A stretch of 64,000 nucleotides of DNA from Isochrysis galbana (lineage: Eukaryota > Haptophyta > Isochrysidales > Isochrysidaceae). Every line of letters begins with the position of its first letter. Positions within the stretch are counted from its first letter, which is position 1. The stretch spans positions 6,611,137 through 6,675,136 of the forward strand of contig CM030933.1 of NCBI GenBank assembly GCA_018136815.1. Direction: 5' to 3'. A program made the translations under genes and the position numbers. Of the stretch, positions 40,303 to 50,592 are shown one piece after another. The notes under the pieces are model-generated. The model had not been told where the DNA came from, did no database searches, and saw only the letters and a program-made list of their open reading frames with translations.

Positions 40303-42278
40303 TCATTGGATCATCCGCTTTTGAGAATCGAACACATACCTCTTGTAGTCCAGATAGATTTTTGCGCCCTTGCAAGCCTCAGCAAGCGCTCCAGGCTCAA
40401 GAGAGGTTGGGAACGCCACTTTGAACTTGGACTTACCGAACGTCGAATCAATTTTGCCCATGAGGCCACTGTTCCCCACCCTAACCCTCATGCCGAAGAA
40501 AGGCGTCATGTCAGTCCCTTGGCGAAACAAGTTCTTGCAGATGAGTGTGTGGTCGTCCTGCACGCGATCCACCTTGCATCATCGGGCACAAAGGATTAGG
40601 GGTTGAGAGTGCAGTCCAGTTGCTCATGGAGGTGACGGCAATGCAGATACGCTCATCCGCATCGCCTCGCCCGTGGGTCCGCGCGGAGTGCGCGCACCTG
40701 GCCCTCTTTGCGCTTCTCCTTGAAAACGCGCAACGCATGGATGTCTTCGGTAGCAACCGACTTCACTAAACGGCCGTAAAAGGCGATGCGGCATGTGTTG
40801 AGGTTGTAGTCAGTTTCTAAGTGTGAGCAAATGGCGGTGGCGGGAAGGGCGCAGGCTACGGGCTGCTCCAGGTGCAGCAGCGCCCACTGGTCTCCTGCCT
40901 CGGTGTCGAGCTCGTCTCGATACAGGTATTCGGCCATTTCATCGAAGGCGGTCGGAAGTGGCTGCTGCGCTAGCTTGAGAGCGCGGAGGGCAACAGCCGC
41001 CTTACGCGCGGCCTCGTCGACCTCCACTTGCGACGCGGACACAGCCGCCGTCTCAGCCACAGCGGCTGGGGGCGCAAAGAAGGTGGCAGTGCCCATGACG
41101 GTCGTATGCCCAACCGTGACATGGAATTTCGTGCCAGTCTTGCACGCCGTCTTGAAGAAGCGGATGTGGCGCACGGCCATAAGGGCACAGCTCACGGTGG
41201 AAATGTAGCCTGGGGTGCAGGCTATCCCGCGTTCGAGAGCCTTAGAGTCGAGCTGTGTCACGCAAATGCCGAGCCGGTCGCCCTGAGACGCCGTCTGCGA
41301 CGTGCGGGGCGAGGAGTGCTGTTGAGAATGGCGGAGCGGACGCGCCCAAAGCCATATCGTGATGCTGTCTAGGCAGGAAAGGGGCTCAGGGCTAGCGGGG
41401 CAGGGCTGGGTTGAGGAGAGAGCCGAGAGTCCTACCTGCACGGGCTTGCGGAACATCTGCATCGACTTTATCTTTCGCGTCTGCTTGAGCTCGGGGAACT
41501 CGATCTCTTGGCCGATGCGGAGCGAGCCCGAAAGGACAGTGCCTGTGAGCACTGTGCCCTGCCCCTTGATCGGGAAGCAGTGGTCGATCGCGAAGTGCAT
41601 CGGTCCGTCGGGCCTGCGCTCGGGTAGCCGCACGCGCCGTTTGATCTCATCTATGAGATCTTGCACGCCGATCGCCTCGGTGCCCCCCCACTCATCGGCG
41701 GCGGCCGTCTCTGCGCCTCCCGGACGTGCGGCGACCGCAATCATCGGCGCGTCAGCAAACTTGGTAGCCATGAGCGTCTTGCGGATGCGCGCCTTCATCT
41801 TATCGAGCTTCTCGGCGCGCGTGGCCTCAGATAGCATGTCCGTCTTGTTGAGCACCACGATCAGCGTATCGTTGAGTATCTCGCCGATGACGAGGCACTC
41901 TGCGGTTTGCGTTTGGATGCCTTTGGTCACGTCGACCACCAGCATCATGAGGTCGATGATTTGCGCTCCTCCGATAATAGTGCGGATGAGAGAGGCGTGG
42001 CCAGGACAGTCGACCAGCGTCACCTGCATCCGCTCGTACCCCTTCCCCTCCAGCTGCTCGGGGATAGAGGTGAGGAATGAGGAGAAGCCGAGGTCGAGCG
42101 TGATGCCGCGCTCCTTCGACTGCGGGTTCTTGTCAAACGCGTTGGTGGAGGCGTTGGTGGAGAGCGCGCGAGAGAGGCTGGTCTTGCCCGAGTCGACGTG
42201 TCCGAGGATCCCGACGTTGATGTTGAGCGTGCGTGATGAGGAGGAAGGGGAGTCAGCGGGCGGCGCCTCCGCCGCCAT
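40303..42278 (-). CDS. EEFSEC: Selenocysteine-specific elongation factor eEFSec
   Basis: The GTPase delivers Sec-tRNA to UGA codons with a SECIS-binding protein. Three exons: complement(join(40303..40572,40698..41294,41436..42278)), 569 residues. G1 is GHVDSGKT (26-33), G3 DCPGH (90-94) and G4 NKTD (144-147). EF-Tu-like domains II and III follow, then the Sec-specific domain IV (VRVGNSGLMGKIDSTFGKSK, then KRYVFDSQKRMIQ at the end). Intron 1 (41295-41435, 141 bp) has GTAGGA and GCAG. It is a multiple of three without stops, so an unspliced frame reads through. Removing it restores KPVQ joined to TASQGDRLGIC. Intron 2 (40573-40697, 125 bp) has GTGCGC and CAAG and restores EGQ joined to VDRVQDDHTLICKN. 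The Met at 42278 is preferred over 42515 because the upstream 79 codons are Arg/Glu simple repeat. The cell should make selenoproteins. Confidence 0.96.
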
Positions 42279-43307
42279 CGTCGCCGCCGCCGTGGCGAGA
42301 GAGCGCGCGGCCCGAGATCTCTCTCTCTCCCTCTTCTCTCTTCTCTCTCTCTCTCTCCTCCCTCCCTCTCTCTCTCTCTCGCTAGTCTGCCTCTCTCGCC
42401 CCCCCTCTTTCTGTTTTCTCTTTAGAGCTAGAGTAAAAGACAAGGTTGAAAAGTACAGGAAGTAAGGACATTGTACAAAACAAAGGCAACAAGAGTGAAG
42501 GATTGTAGCACTCATACTCTAGAGGCAAGACTGTTAGTACTCGGTGTTCCCAGGCTCTACGTAATTCTCGTACGCCCTGTAAAGTGTTTTCCTTTCTCCC
42601 AAACGCCAAATCTGCATATCGTGTGCCAATAACACGCTAAGGTCTAAGGTTCGTCAATTTCAATTAGCAATTAGCTACAACATATAATAGCAGCAAGGCT
42701 TGAGCAAGGTTCCGCCAACGTGTCCCAGCCCCCGCGCTCTCCGGCTCCGGTTTCGTCAATTGTAGCTGAGCCGGGGGGGGGGGGCGAGGACCGGCCTCCT
42801 TGCACGGGTCGCGAGTCCGGAGCCGGAGCTTCGGGAACCGCACGCACCGCCCTGACGCCCTGACCCCTCCGTCGAGAGACGGAGAGACGGAGACGGGGGC
42901 TCCCTGCCCTGCGCTCCTCCCCTCGTAGTGAGAGGAGCGAGGAGCACCTAGCCTAGCACGGAACATTCGACCTTGTACACCCTCACATTCCCCACGCAGG
43001 AGGAGAGCCGGACTAGTAGCCAAGCGCAGCGACTCAGCGAAGCGCGAAGCTCCCTCGCGCACGGGCGAAGTTGTCGCCGCGGGGAGGCACACTCACCCTC
43101 CCCCCGGCGACACCTTCGCCTCTTGCCGCCTCCCTTTCGGCCAATAACCCCTCCTCGGACCACCCACCGCCCCCTCCTCCCCCTTCCCCCAGATTCCCAG
43201 AGTAAGCAGCACCCACCCCTCGGTAAGGGTAGGGAATGTATACGAGGACGCCTCCAAACTCCCCTAGGGCCCCTCTCGCAACGGGGCAAGGGGAGGATAG
43301 CGCGGCC
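42279..43307. other. Region 5' of eEFSec, no gene seen
   Basis: 42.32-42.40 kb is a CT tract (GA on the eEFSec coding strand). 42.66-43.30 kb is GC-rich with short meaningless frames on both strands. Confidence 0.5.
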
Positions 43308-43315
43308 CCCAGCAG
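43308..43315. repeat. hAT target-site duplication, left
   Basis: CCCAGCAG, identical to 45761-45768. Confidence 0.95.
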
Positions 43316-45760
43316 CCCAGATGGGACAACAGGTACAAGGTCAACAGGTTTCGGGGGCCTGTTGCTGTTAAGAGGACCTGTTAACAGGTCGCAATAGGTC
43401 CGTAACAGGTCAAAAAAAAACGAGTGATACTAACATTATAAAGTTATACTAGTAAGTAGTAAGTGTTACTCTTCAGTCTTCAGACTCGGGTTCATCCACA
43501 ACCATCTCCAACTCCCAAGGCAAAACACGAGACTCCCAATCCAACAACAAATCATCGAGGAGAAGATTGGTGTGACACCTCACCAACCTTTCCACTACAG
43601 TCTGCCCCAACCTATTCCTTTTCTTGGAATGGATCCAATCTTGCACAGACCAAGAACGCTCACAACCAGACGCAGAACAGGACAATGCGAGAAGACGACA
43701 TGCGGCCCACTGCAAGTGAGGGAACATTGTGAGGTAAACATTTGCCCATTTGTACGATGCCATCGAACGTGCTCGCTGAGAGAAAGCCACTTCGTCGGTG
43801 AAATCATGCATGCCACTCAGTACAGCCTCTTGAAAGTCGCCCAGCTCGGCCAGCAAATCAGGCAACGGATGCTCGTCCGTTGCCATCTGACGCAGGCACT
43901 GCTTCAGGTCTTGCAGCTCACGGCTACTATGCCTGCGGCGGCAAAACTCAGGCTCCAAACAATAGGCGGCTGTCATCACAGGGGCGTGAAGGTATTCCCA
44001 CCGAGCCATGAAGAGCTCGTGTATTTTGTGCCGGACAGAAGCGGAAACGCCGGGAAGTACACCTTGCTTGAAGTGTTGATCTATCTGAAGGAGGTAAGCA
44101 TAAACTTTTCCCAGATTGGCACCGAGCTTGCCGTCCGTCAGCCGAAGAAGACGATAGACGGGCTCCATGATCGCAATCCCAGTTGTAATGGTTCCCAACA
44201 GCTCCTCTGAACGAATGATTCGCTTGCAGTCGGCCGCCTTGCCGCGTTGCTCGCTTGGCAGCTTCTGAACCCACGTCGAGAATACGGGATCGATGACCAG
44301 TTGCTCTAGAACAAAGTGCACGTTTTTGTATCGCGTGATCATCAAAAGCGTCGAGGCAAACCTGGTTTCAGCCGCCTTGAGTAGTTCCATGCCACCCTCC
44401 GGCCTCGCCTCACAGGCAACTTGCGCACAAAGCTCGCGGTATCGTGCAAGCGCTTTCTGGTGCGACGTTACAAAACTTACCACTTGGCGGACTTGCTCAA
44501 TGGCGCGAGCCAAAAAGGGCTCGCCCCATGAGAACTCGCGATCGTTCAGGCTCTTCACGCGCACCTTGGGCTTGTCACTGCAGATGTTCCTCATGAAGTT
44601 ATCCAAGCTGTGGGTTGGACAAATGAAAGTGAAAATGTGCGGGCACTCACGCGTTATCAAGGGGAAAGAAGCGGTGCAAGCTCCATCCATGCATACAGCT
44701 ACGACATGCTGCGCGCCAAAGCCGTTGATGTGCTTCACGATGAAGTCCTTGATGTATGCCGCGTCCTTCGTCGCGCCCGAGGTGTCTTGTGCTGCAATGA
44801 AATAGGAGCCAACAGGCAACGACGCAAGGCAATTGATGATGGGGCGGCTCTGGACATTTGTCCAACCATCCGATATGAGGGTGACACCAGTGAGATCTGC
44901 GAGGGCTTGCATCTTCTGCCGCACTCCTTCGTCAAGCCGCGTGTCCAGCAATGGGAGCAACTTCTGCGTGAAGGTGCGCCGTGTCGGCAGCCGCAGGTCG
45001 TTGCCAGCGAGCAAGTTCTTTGAGCCGCATTTTGCGGTGACCGCTACCGCATTCCGGAAGAGCCTGTCGTCGACCAGGTCCAGGGGCAAGGCCCTCTTGA
45101 CGATCACCTTGAGCCATGCTTCGGCGACCTGCTCAACGGTGATTGCCTGAAAGGGCTGGTGCTGAGCAGAGAGGGAGAAGGGTGGTGTGCAGGTATCCTC
45201 TGCAGCGATTGCGCGGCCCAGTGCACGGCTCTCTTCTTTGCCCATCTTCATTGCAGCCTTGTTCTCGGCGATGGTGGCGCGCCGCCGCAGCTCCTTCACC
45301 ACCTCGGCGTGCCTGCTTAGCCATAGCGCCGTGGGTCTGCACAGCCGCACATTCCTATTCGGCAGCCCCCTATCCAAATGCTGCCGGATGTTCAGAGGCC
45401 CTCCGAAGTACGTGTGGTGACAGAACAGGCCCTTCTTTGAGATACGCGAGTTCTTCACGCGCCCAACCCCCTCCTCGATGGTGGACCACTCAAGAGCACT
45501 GCCCTCCAGTGACTCCAGCGGCTGGCGGCCCCACTCTCCCTCGAACGAGGTCGAGGTAGCAATGGTGGACTCGTCGTCGCTAAGGGCGCTCTCAGACATC
45601 GCGAGCGCGCGGGCGAGCGAGGGGCCACGTTCCCGCCAAAGTTCCCGCCCTAAATTTTACTTTGTACTTTGTAGACCTATTACCTGTTAACAGGTAACAG
45701 GTCTGGTAGACCTGTTGACCTGTTAATAGAACCTATTAGAAGCCTGTTGTCCCATCTGGG
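43316..45760 (-). mobile_element. Complete autonomous hAT DNA transposon
   Basis: 2445 bp with perfect 18-bp inverted ends CCCAGATGGGACAACAGG and a perfect 8-bp TSD, the length expected for hAT. Subterminal AACAGGT/ACCTGTT motifs are clustered at both ends, as expected of transposase binding sites. It carries one intact transposase gene. A solo end at 21409 shows an earlier copy. Confidence 0.95.
43473..45599 (-). CDS. hAT-family transposase
   Basis: 708 codons without interruption, reading leftward inside the element. The N-terminus has a C-x-H...H...C cluster (FCHHTYFGGPLNIRQHLD) resembling a BED-type finger for terminus binding. The RNase H-like core includes LISDGWTN (first catalytic Asp), VAVCMDGA (second), and FICPTHSLDNFM (the conserved C-x-x-H). 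The C-terminal dimerisation part has WAACRLLALSCSASGCERSW with the catalytic Glu in CERSW. All three acidic positions are present, so the protein could be active. No intron is required. It cuts and pastes elements bearing the 18-bp ends. Confidence 0.93.
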   Translation of the reverse strand: MSESALSDDESTIATSTSFEGEWGRQPLESLEGSALEWSTIEEGVGRVKNSRISKKGLFCHHTYFGGPLNIRQHLDRGLPNRNVRLCRPTALWLSRHAEVVKELRRRATIAENKAAMKMGKEESRALGRAIAAEDTCTPPFSLSAQHQPFQAITVEQVAEAWLKVIVKRALPLDLVDDRLFRNAVAVTAKCGSKNLLAGNDLRLPTRRTFTQKLLPLLDTRLDEGVRQKMQALADLTGVTLISDGWTNVQSRPIINCLASLPVGSYFIAAQDTSGATKDAAYIKDFIVKHINGFGAQHVVAVCMDGACTASFPLITRECPHIFTFICPTHSLDNFMRNICSDKPKVRVKSLNDREFSWGEPFLARAIEQVRQVVSFVTSHQKALARYRELCAQVACEARPEGGMELLKAAETRFASTLLMITRYKNVHFVLEQLVIDPVFSTWVQKLPSEQRGKAADCKRIIRSEELLGTITTGIAIMEPVYRLLRLTDGKLGANLGKVYAYLLQIDQHFKQGVLPGVSASVRHKIHELFMARWEYLHAPVMTAAYCLEPEFCRRRHSSRELQDLKQCLRQMATDEHPLPDLLAELGDFQEAVLSGMHDFTDEVAFSQRARSMASYKWANVYLTMFPHLQWAACRLLALSCSASGCERSWSVQDWIHSKKRNRLGQTVVERLVRCHTNLLLDDLLLDWESRVLPWELEMVVDEPESED

Positions 45761-45768
45761 CCCAGCAG
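45761..45768. repeat. hAT target-site duplication, right
   Basis: CCCAGCAG, identical to 43308-43315. Confidence 0.95.
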
Positions 45769-45785
45769 CAGAGCGGAGGACTCTA

Positions 45786-45930
45786 GAGTAGAGTAGAGTA
45801 GAGTAGAGTAGAGTAGAGTAGAGTAGAGTAGAGTAGAGTAGAGTAGAGTAGAGTAGAGTAGAGTAGAGTAGAGTAGAGTAGAGTAGAGTAGAGTAGAGTA
45901 GAGTAGAGTAGAGTAGTAGTAGTAGTAGAG
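45786..45930. repeat. (GAGTA)n pentanucleotide microsatellite
   Basis: About 25 tandem GAGTA units then GTA triplets. It lies between the hAT element and the next gene. Confidence 0.95.
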
Positions 45931-46157
45931 TAGAGTACTCTAGAGTATACTCTAGAGTAGTAGCTCTAGAGTAGTAGCAGCGGTCCTGCACGGTGGTTTG
46001 GACTTACCCGCCGCGAGCGCGTTGCCCGACCCCAGGGGAGGGGGGTGTGGAAGAGTGAGGCAAGCGGAAGCGAGAGAGGGGGGCAAGGGGAATCGCGAGA
46101 GGGGAGGTGACCTGCGAGGCTCGTTGCTTCTGGACGGCTCTGGCTGGGTGCGGCACG

Positions 46158-47657
46158 ATGTACGCCTCGCAGACGGAGGCCTCGTGGGCGCGGAGTGCGA
46201 AGCTCACCGAGTTCCAGCGCGTCAAGGAGGCAGTGCGCAGACTGGAGCACACCTCGAGGGAGCAGCTGGTGCGCGCTTATTCACCCGCACGTGCCACAGA
46301 TCCAGCCAGCACGGGCGTGCGCCCGCCTCCCGCGAGGTGGAAAGAGGTCGACCACACGGTCAACGCGCACACGCCTGTGTTCCCTCCCACCTCGGGCGCT
46401 CGTGAGCCTGTCGGTAGCGAGATGCACTCCTCCTCGCTGTCGGGTGCGTAGGCCCTCGAGCGGGAGAGCCAGACGGTCTTCGACTACTTGAAGGGGGAAG
46501 TGTCGCGGATCAAGAAGTCCATTGGCGCTCTATCGACCGTCGTCGATGAGGAGCTCTCGACGCTGCGCTCGGAGTGCATCTCGCTACGAGATGAGGTGCA
46601 GAGAGTGGTCGATCTGGCAAAGGCGCAAACCGATAACGCCGTGACCTTAATGACAGAGAGCCGCAAGCGAGACACAGAGTGGATGCAGCTCTCATTTGCG
46701 GCGGTCAAGGACTCCGTCTCGAAGCTGGATAGCGATATAAAGGAGACACGAGCTCATTTATTTGAACTGAGTGCAGCGCAGGCCTCCAGCGCCGCCCGAA
46801 GGGAGCTGGAGTCGGGAAACAGCCCGACCATGACGGCGTTGGCTGGGCGCCTCGCTGCGATCGAGGCCGGGTGCAAGGAGCTGGCGGCAGAGCATTCCGC
46901 CCTCAAGACAGAGCACGCCGCGCTTGTCCGTTTTGCGACCGAGATTAAACCACAGATTCAAGGGCTCAATCAAGGCTTGCGTTCGGTTCCTGCCTTGCTC
47001 GAGCCGCTGCAAGCAAAGATAACCTCAGAAACGAGCGGTGTGGCCGAGCAAGTGGCTGCCGTCAAGACGGAGGTGGCACGCCACCGAGACGCAATGGCGT
47101 TGCTGGTCGAGACGGTTGAGAACTTCAGTCGAGAGTCCAAGTCAGGGCATGAGACACTTAGCACGCGCATTACGGAGTTGGCCGACGTGGCGGAAGCGCG
47201 GGCGAGCTCGCAAGAGCTGGCCATCAATGGGTTGGGAGCAGACATGGACGCGCTCGGCGATGTGGCGCGCCGGATGGAGTCGCGTCTGGAGGAGCAGCAG
47301 CAAGCCTTGGGCGAAATCACCACCAAGGCATCATCCCACGAAGACCTAGAACGCTCTCTTGAGGACGCTGTTGCCGAGATACGCTCACAGACCTCGCAAG
47401 CAACCTCTCAGCTCAAAGCACTCAAGTTGAGCGTCAAAGAGACTAACGATGCACTTAGCACGCAAAGAACGCAAGTCCGCCGCGCCCTGGATGAGCTCGA
47501 GAAGCGGAGTGACGCCCTCTCAAAGGCCTCTGGCGTCTTTGCAGACGCCCTGAAGATTCCAAACCCGGTGCACGGGACGAGCAGCCTCGGCCACATAGGC
47601 AACGCCATGAGTTCGCGCCGATCCTCGTTCTCCATGTTTAGTCAAGCGGAAGCATGA
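46158..47657 (+). CDS. Coiled-coil protein, two exons
   Basis: A single in-frame stop at 46449-46451 separates two open segments. Removing a phase-0 intron 46269-46451 (GTGCGC to GTAG, 183 bp) fuses HTSREQL to ALERESQTV and keeps one coiled coil. CDS: join(46158..46268,46452..47657), 438 residues. Nearly the whole protein is predicted heptad helix (for example IKKSIGALSTVVDEELSTLR and SETSGVAEQVAAVKTEVARH), with a short Ser-rich tail (SSRRSSFSMFSQ). Composition recalls SF-assemblin or other flagellar-root filament proteins, but no signature proves that. Met46158 begins the folded part; an upstream in-frame Met at 46107 is possible. Purine-rich DNA precedes the gene. Confidence 0.7.
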
Positions 47658-48029
47658 GGCGATCGCTGAAAGTTTCTTGCCGCTCTGCCCGAGTGCATAC
47701 GGTGGCTACGTTTGGGTGTGCCCTTGGATCTTGGCAGACCCTCAATACAGGGTATGAGCTTTCTCACCCAATCACCAAACAGGAGAGATGGAGAAGAGGG
47801 AGAGGGCTTGCTTGTACGTCGAATGTGTCAATCATGCCAGGGTAATGGGGTAGTACATGGGTGCCGCTCGCTGGATCGCGTGTGCGTAGCTGAATGTGAG
47901 TGATGCGCGCGCATGCGGGCAGGATAGCGGCAGGTAGCGGAGGGAAAGATAGCGGCGATGCACGGCGCGCGCGGGCAGTGCGCAAAACGCAATCGGCGCA
48001 AGCCCAAATCATGCTCTAGCGAGCCAGCG
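47658..48029. other. Intergenic spacer, no gene seen
   Basis: GC-rich, with GCGGCAGGTAGCGG-like short repeats near 47930. Confidence 0.5.
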
Positions 48030-48070
48030 ACAACTATCTTGAAAAGATAGGGTCATGGAGCGCGCGCCGC
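48030..48070 (+). repeat. Hairpin plus GGGTCATGG motif, copy 2
   Basis: Stem CTATCTT/AAGATAG (48034-48050, GAA loop) is directly followed by GGGTCATGGAGCGCGCGCC. Compare 48279-48316 and 38065-38101. Confidence 0.8.
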
Positions 48071-48112
48071 TCCTCTCCTTTCTTGCCGACTTCAGGCGCC
48101 GCGTGCGCGGGC

Positions 48113-48205
48113 GAAGAAGGTGCAACTTGAGGTTCCCTTTTTTGTCACACCCCTCCCGTCTATTTAGGTATATAATTTTTATTGACCCCTAACTTGGATA
48201 TTACC
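48113..48205 (+). repeat. Dispersed repeat R3, copy 1
   Basis: GGTGCAACTTGAGGTTCCC through TTAGGTATATAATTT and TGACCCCTAACTT. A second, direct copy lies at 63892-63985. Confidence 0.85.
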
Positions 48206-48278
48206 CCCACGTACTATTCTCCCTTCCATCTCTACGGAGTGCGATTTAACAAGTCGAGGTAGACGGCCACCTGCTCAA

Positions 48279-48420
48279 CTATCGTTAAAACGATAGGGTC
48301 ATGGAGCGCGCGCCGCCGCCCGCTCTCGCTGCCGCCGCCCTCGCCGCGATGGACGAAGGACTCATGGACACCCCCCTGTCGCCGAAGCGACCGCGTCAAG
48401 ACGACCCGCCCGACCAGGTG
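48279..48420 (+). other. Hairpin plus motif, copy 3, with orphan first-exon-like ORF
   Basis: Stem CTATCGTT/AACGATAG (48279-48296) is followed by GGGTCATGGAGCGCGCGCC. The ATG within it (48301) opens a frame encoding PLSPKRPRQDDPPDQ, a nuclear-localisation-like end, and then CAG plus GTGGGC, a plausible donor. The downstream frame decays into low complexity. No further exons found. Confidence 0.4.
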
Positions 48421-50200
48421 GGCGCAAGAGCCAGCGGGCCGCGCCCGAACATCACAGAGAGCAGAGCGACCCAAGCCTGCATGCTGGCAACAGCCAGCAT
48501 GCAGCACACCCACTCCACTTTCCACAGCCCCACCAGCCACTCCACAGCAGAGGGACGCTCCATCAGGGGAGGCCTCCGGGCCCAGCCCCTACACAGCCGC
48601 GAAACCGCCCTCGTGCTCCGGCACGAGGGGCCGGCCCGGCACCATCATGGACAAAGCCCCCATGGGGAATTGTCACAACATTGCGAAACAAAGAACAAGA
48701 CTGGACCCCTAGAAGGGGAGGCAAACACACCGAAGGAGACGACGAGGGAGAGACCCCCGCCATCAACACGAGACGACGGGACAACAACCGCGCCGCGCGC
48801 GCCTTGGCATGTTTGCCATGCTTCCGGCACTGTTTCTCCTATATATACTCATCATGACAGCATACTACTGGTCGAGCAGGCATTGTAAAATTCAGCAACT
48901 CTGATTCCCTCCCGTTAGCGCCCGCCTCAATCTCCCAAAATAGAAAATAGACCGCCACGCGCGGGGGAAGGGAAGGGGGTCACTCACCGCTCACCGACGC
49001 CATTGCCTCTCGTGGGGCGGGAGGGGGTCGTTCGGAGGGGGGAGGCGGCTGGCGGGGCAGGTGGGGGGGACCCTGCGGAATCCTTGGACACCTGGACACC
49101 CAGGGGGCGGGGGGGAATTCCTGTTCCCCCTCCGGAGGTCCGGTCGGCGTTTCCTGCGCGCGGGGGGGCGCGCGGGGGGGGGTCCTGCCCTCCTCCCACC
49201 GGAGCTCCTGTCGGCGTATTCTGCGCGCGGGGGGGAATTCCTGTTCCCCCTCCGGAGGTGCGGTTGGCGTGTTTTCCGCGCGGGGGGGGAATCTTGGACC
49301 TTTCGCCAGCGCCCTCTGCCTCTGCGAGCCCGTCTCCCAAGGGGGGGGGGGGTGCAGCAGAGGTGGCAGCTATGCAGTTTGACGAAACAGTGAGGAGGCG
49401 CGGGCAATCGTTCCCCAGGGGGAAGAGATTTTCCCCATTGCAGCAATGGGGGGTTCCTTGCTCGAGCTGCCCGACTTTGCAACGCTGTTGTGCCTGGTAG
49501 CAACCTCGCAGCCCGATTCCTTCCGTGGAGATTCGACGCGCCTCGTAGTGGCTGATGTGACGATTCGACACGGGTGACGACCTCGAGCGTCCCGACGCCT
49601 CGAGGGCTCCAAGAATAGATGCTGAGGGATGGATTTTGGGGTCATTCTATGTGGATTTGTTGTTTTGCCACCCTTGAACTGTCGAGTGCGGGCGGTTCTG
49701 TCTGGCTGTGGCTGTCACTAAAGTTGTTGAGTGATTTATTGGCCATGTGGTCCAGGTCCCACCACTTGGAGGAGCGTGTGGCGCGGTCGGCGGCCGCTGA
49801 GTCGAAGAAAAGATTTTCAACGAATTTGTCGAGTTTATTCGTTGTGGTGTTGTACCCTTGAGCGGCGTCGTCGAGCGCGCTATGGTGGTTGTAGAAGTTG
49901 GGGTGGTCTCTCGGCGGGGGTACCACGTTAGAAATTGTAGTCTTGTAAGAGGTCTTGTTGGCTAGCATCCCTAGCCACATACACCGGACGAGCCATGCGC
50001 CAACCGCGCACACACACCCATCGCCCATCGCGGGGGAGGGGCTCCGTTGCCGATGAGGCACGGTCCCTCAGCACTAGGATTAAACTAGGACAACAAGAAA
50101 ACTCTGACAAAATATGTCTTCATTCCTTCTCATTGGGAGTAAAGCTTTAGTCTTATCTCTCTTCTTCTCAATCCTCTGCTCTCTCTCATTCTGCTGGTTC
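48421..50200. other. Repeat-rich intergenic region
   Basis: 49.00-49.10 kb repeats the GAATCCTTGGACACC segment seen at 14.4 kb. 49.12-49.30 kb is a tandem array of an ~80-120-bp unit (GGGGGGAATTCCTGTTCCCC with CGCGCGGGGG). 49.6-50.1 kb has ordinary composition but only short frames. No gene is supported. Confidence 0.55.
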
Positions 50201-50367
50201 TGTGGTTCAGAGAGAGAGAGGGAGGGGGGGGGGGGGAGAGAGAGAGAGAAAGAGAACAAAAAGAGAGAGAGAAGAGAGAGAGAGAAGAGAGGGGAGAGAG
50301 AGAGAGGGAGAGAGGAGAGAGGGAGAGAGAGGGGGGGAGAGAGGGAGAGAGGGAGAGAGGGAGAGAG

Positions 50368-50398
<31 letters not shown>

Positions 50399-50430
50399 GG
50401 AGAGGGAAATGAGGAGAAAGAACAAGAAGC
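50201..50430. repeat. GA-rich simple sequence upstream of the J-domain gene
   Basis: GAGAGAGGGAGA-type purine tract on the coding strand, about 160-390 bp 5' of the start codon. It opens several spurious frames on both strands. Confidence 0.9.
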
Positions 50431-50592
50431 GAAATACAGAGCGAGGGCGGCCGCCAGGCGGCCCGGCGGCCGGCGCTGGCACGCCAGGGCGGGGACTTCC
50501 CCTTCCCTCCTTCCCCCCTTCCATCCCCCCTCCTCCCCTCGGTCGCGCCGTCCTGCTGGTCCATCTTGGTGCGGGTCTACATTTGACGTCGG

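Noticed and set aside
41295-41435. 47-residue insertion in eEFSec as a real protein segment
   Set aside because: GT-AG bounded, absent from the family, and removal restores the conserved sequence exactly.
49110-49300. Short regular repeats considered as a CRISPR-like array
   Set aside because: Repeat and spacer are both GC simple sequence, the spacers are similar to one another, and the setting is eukaryotic.
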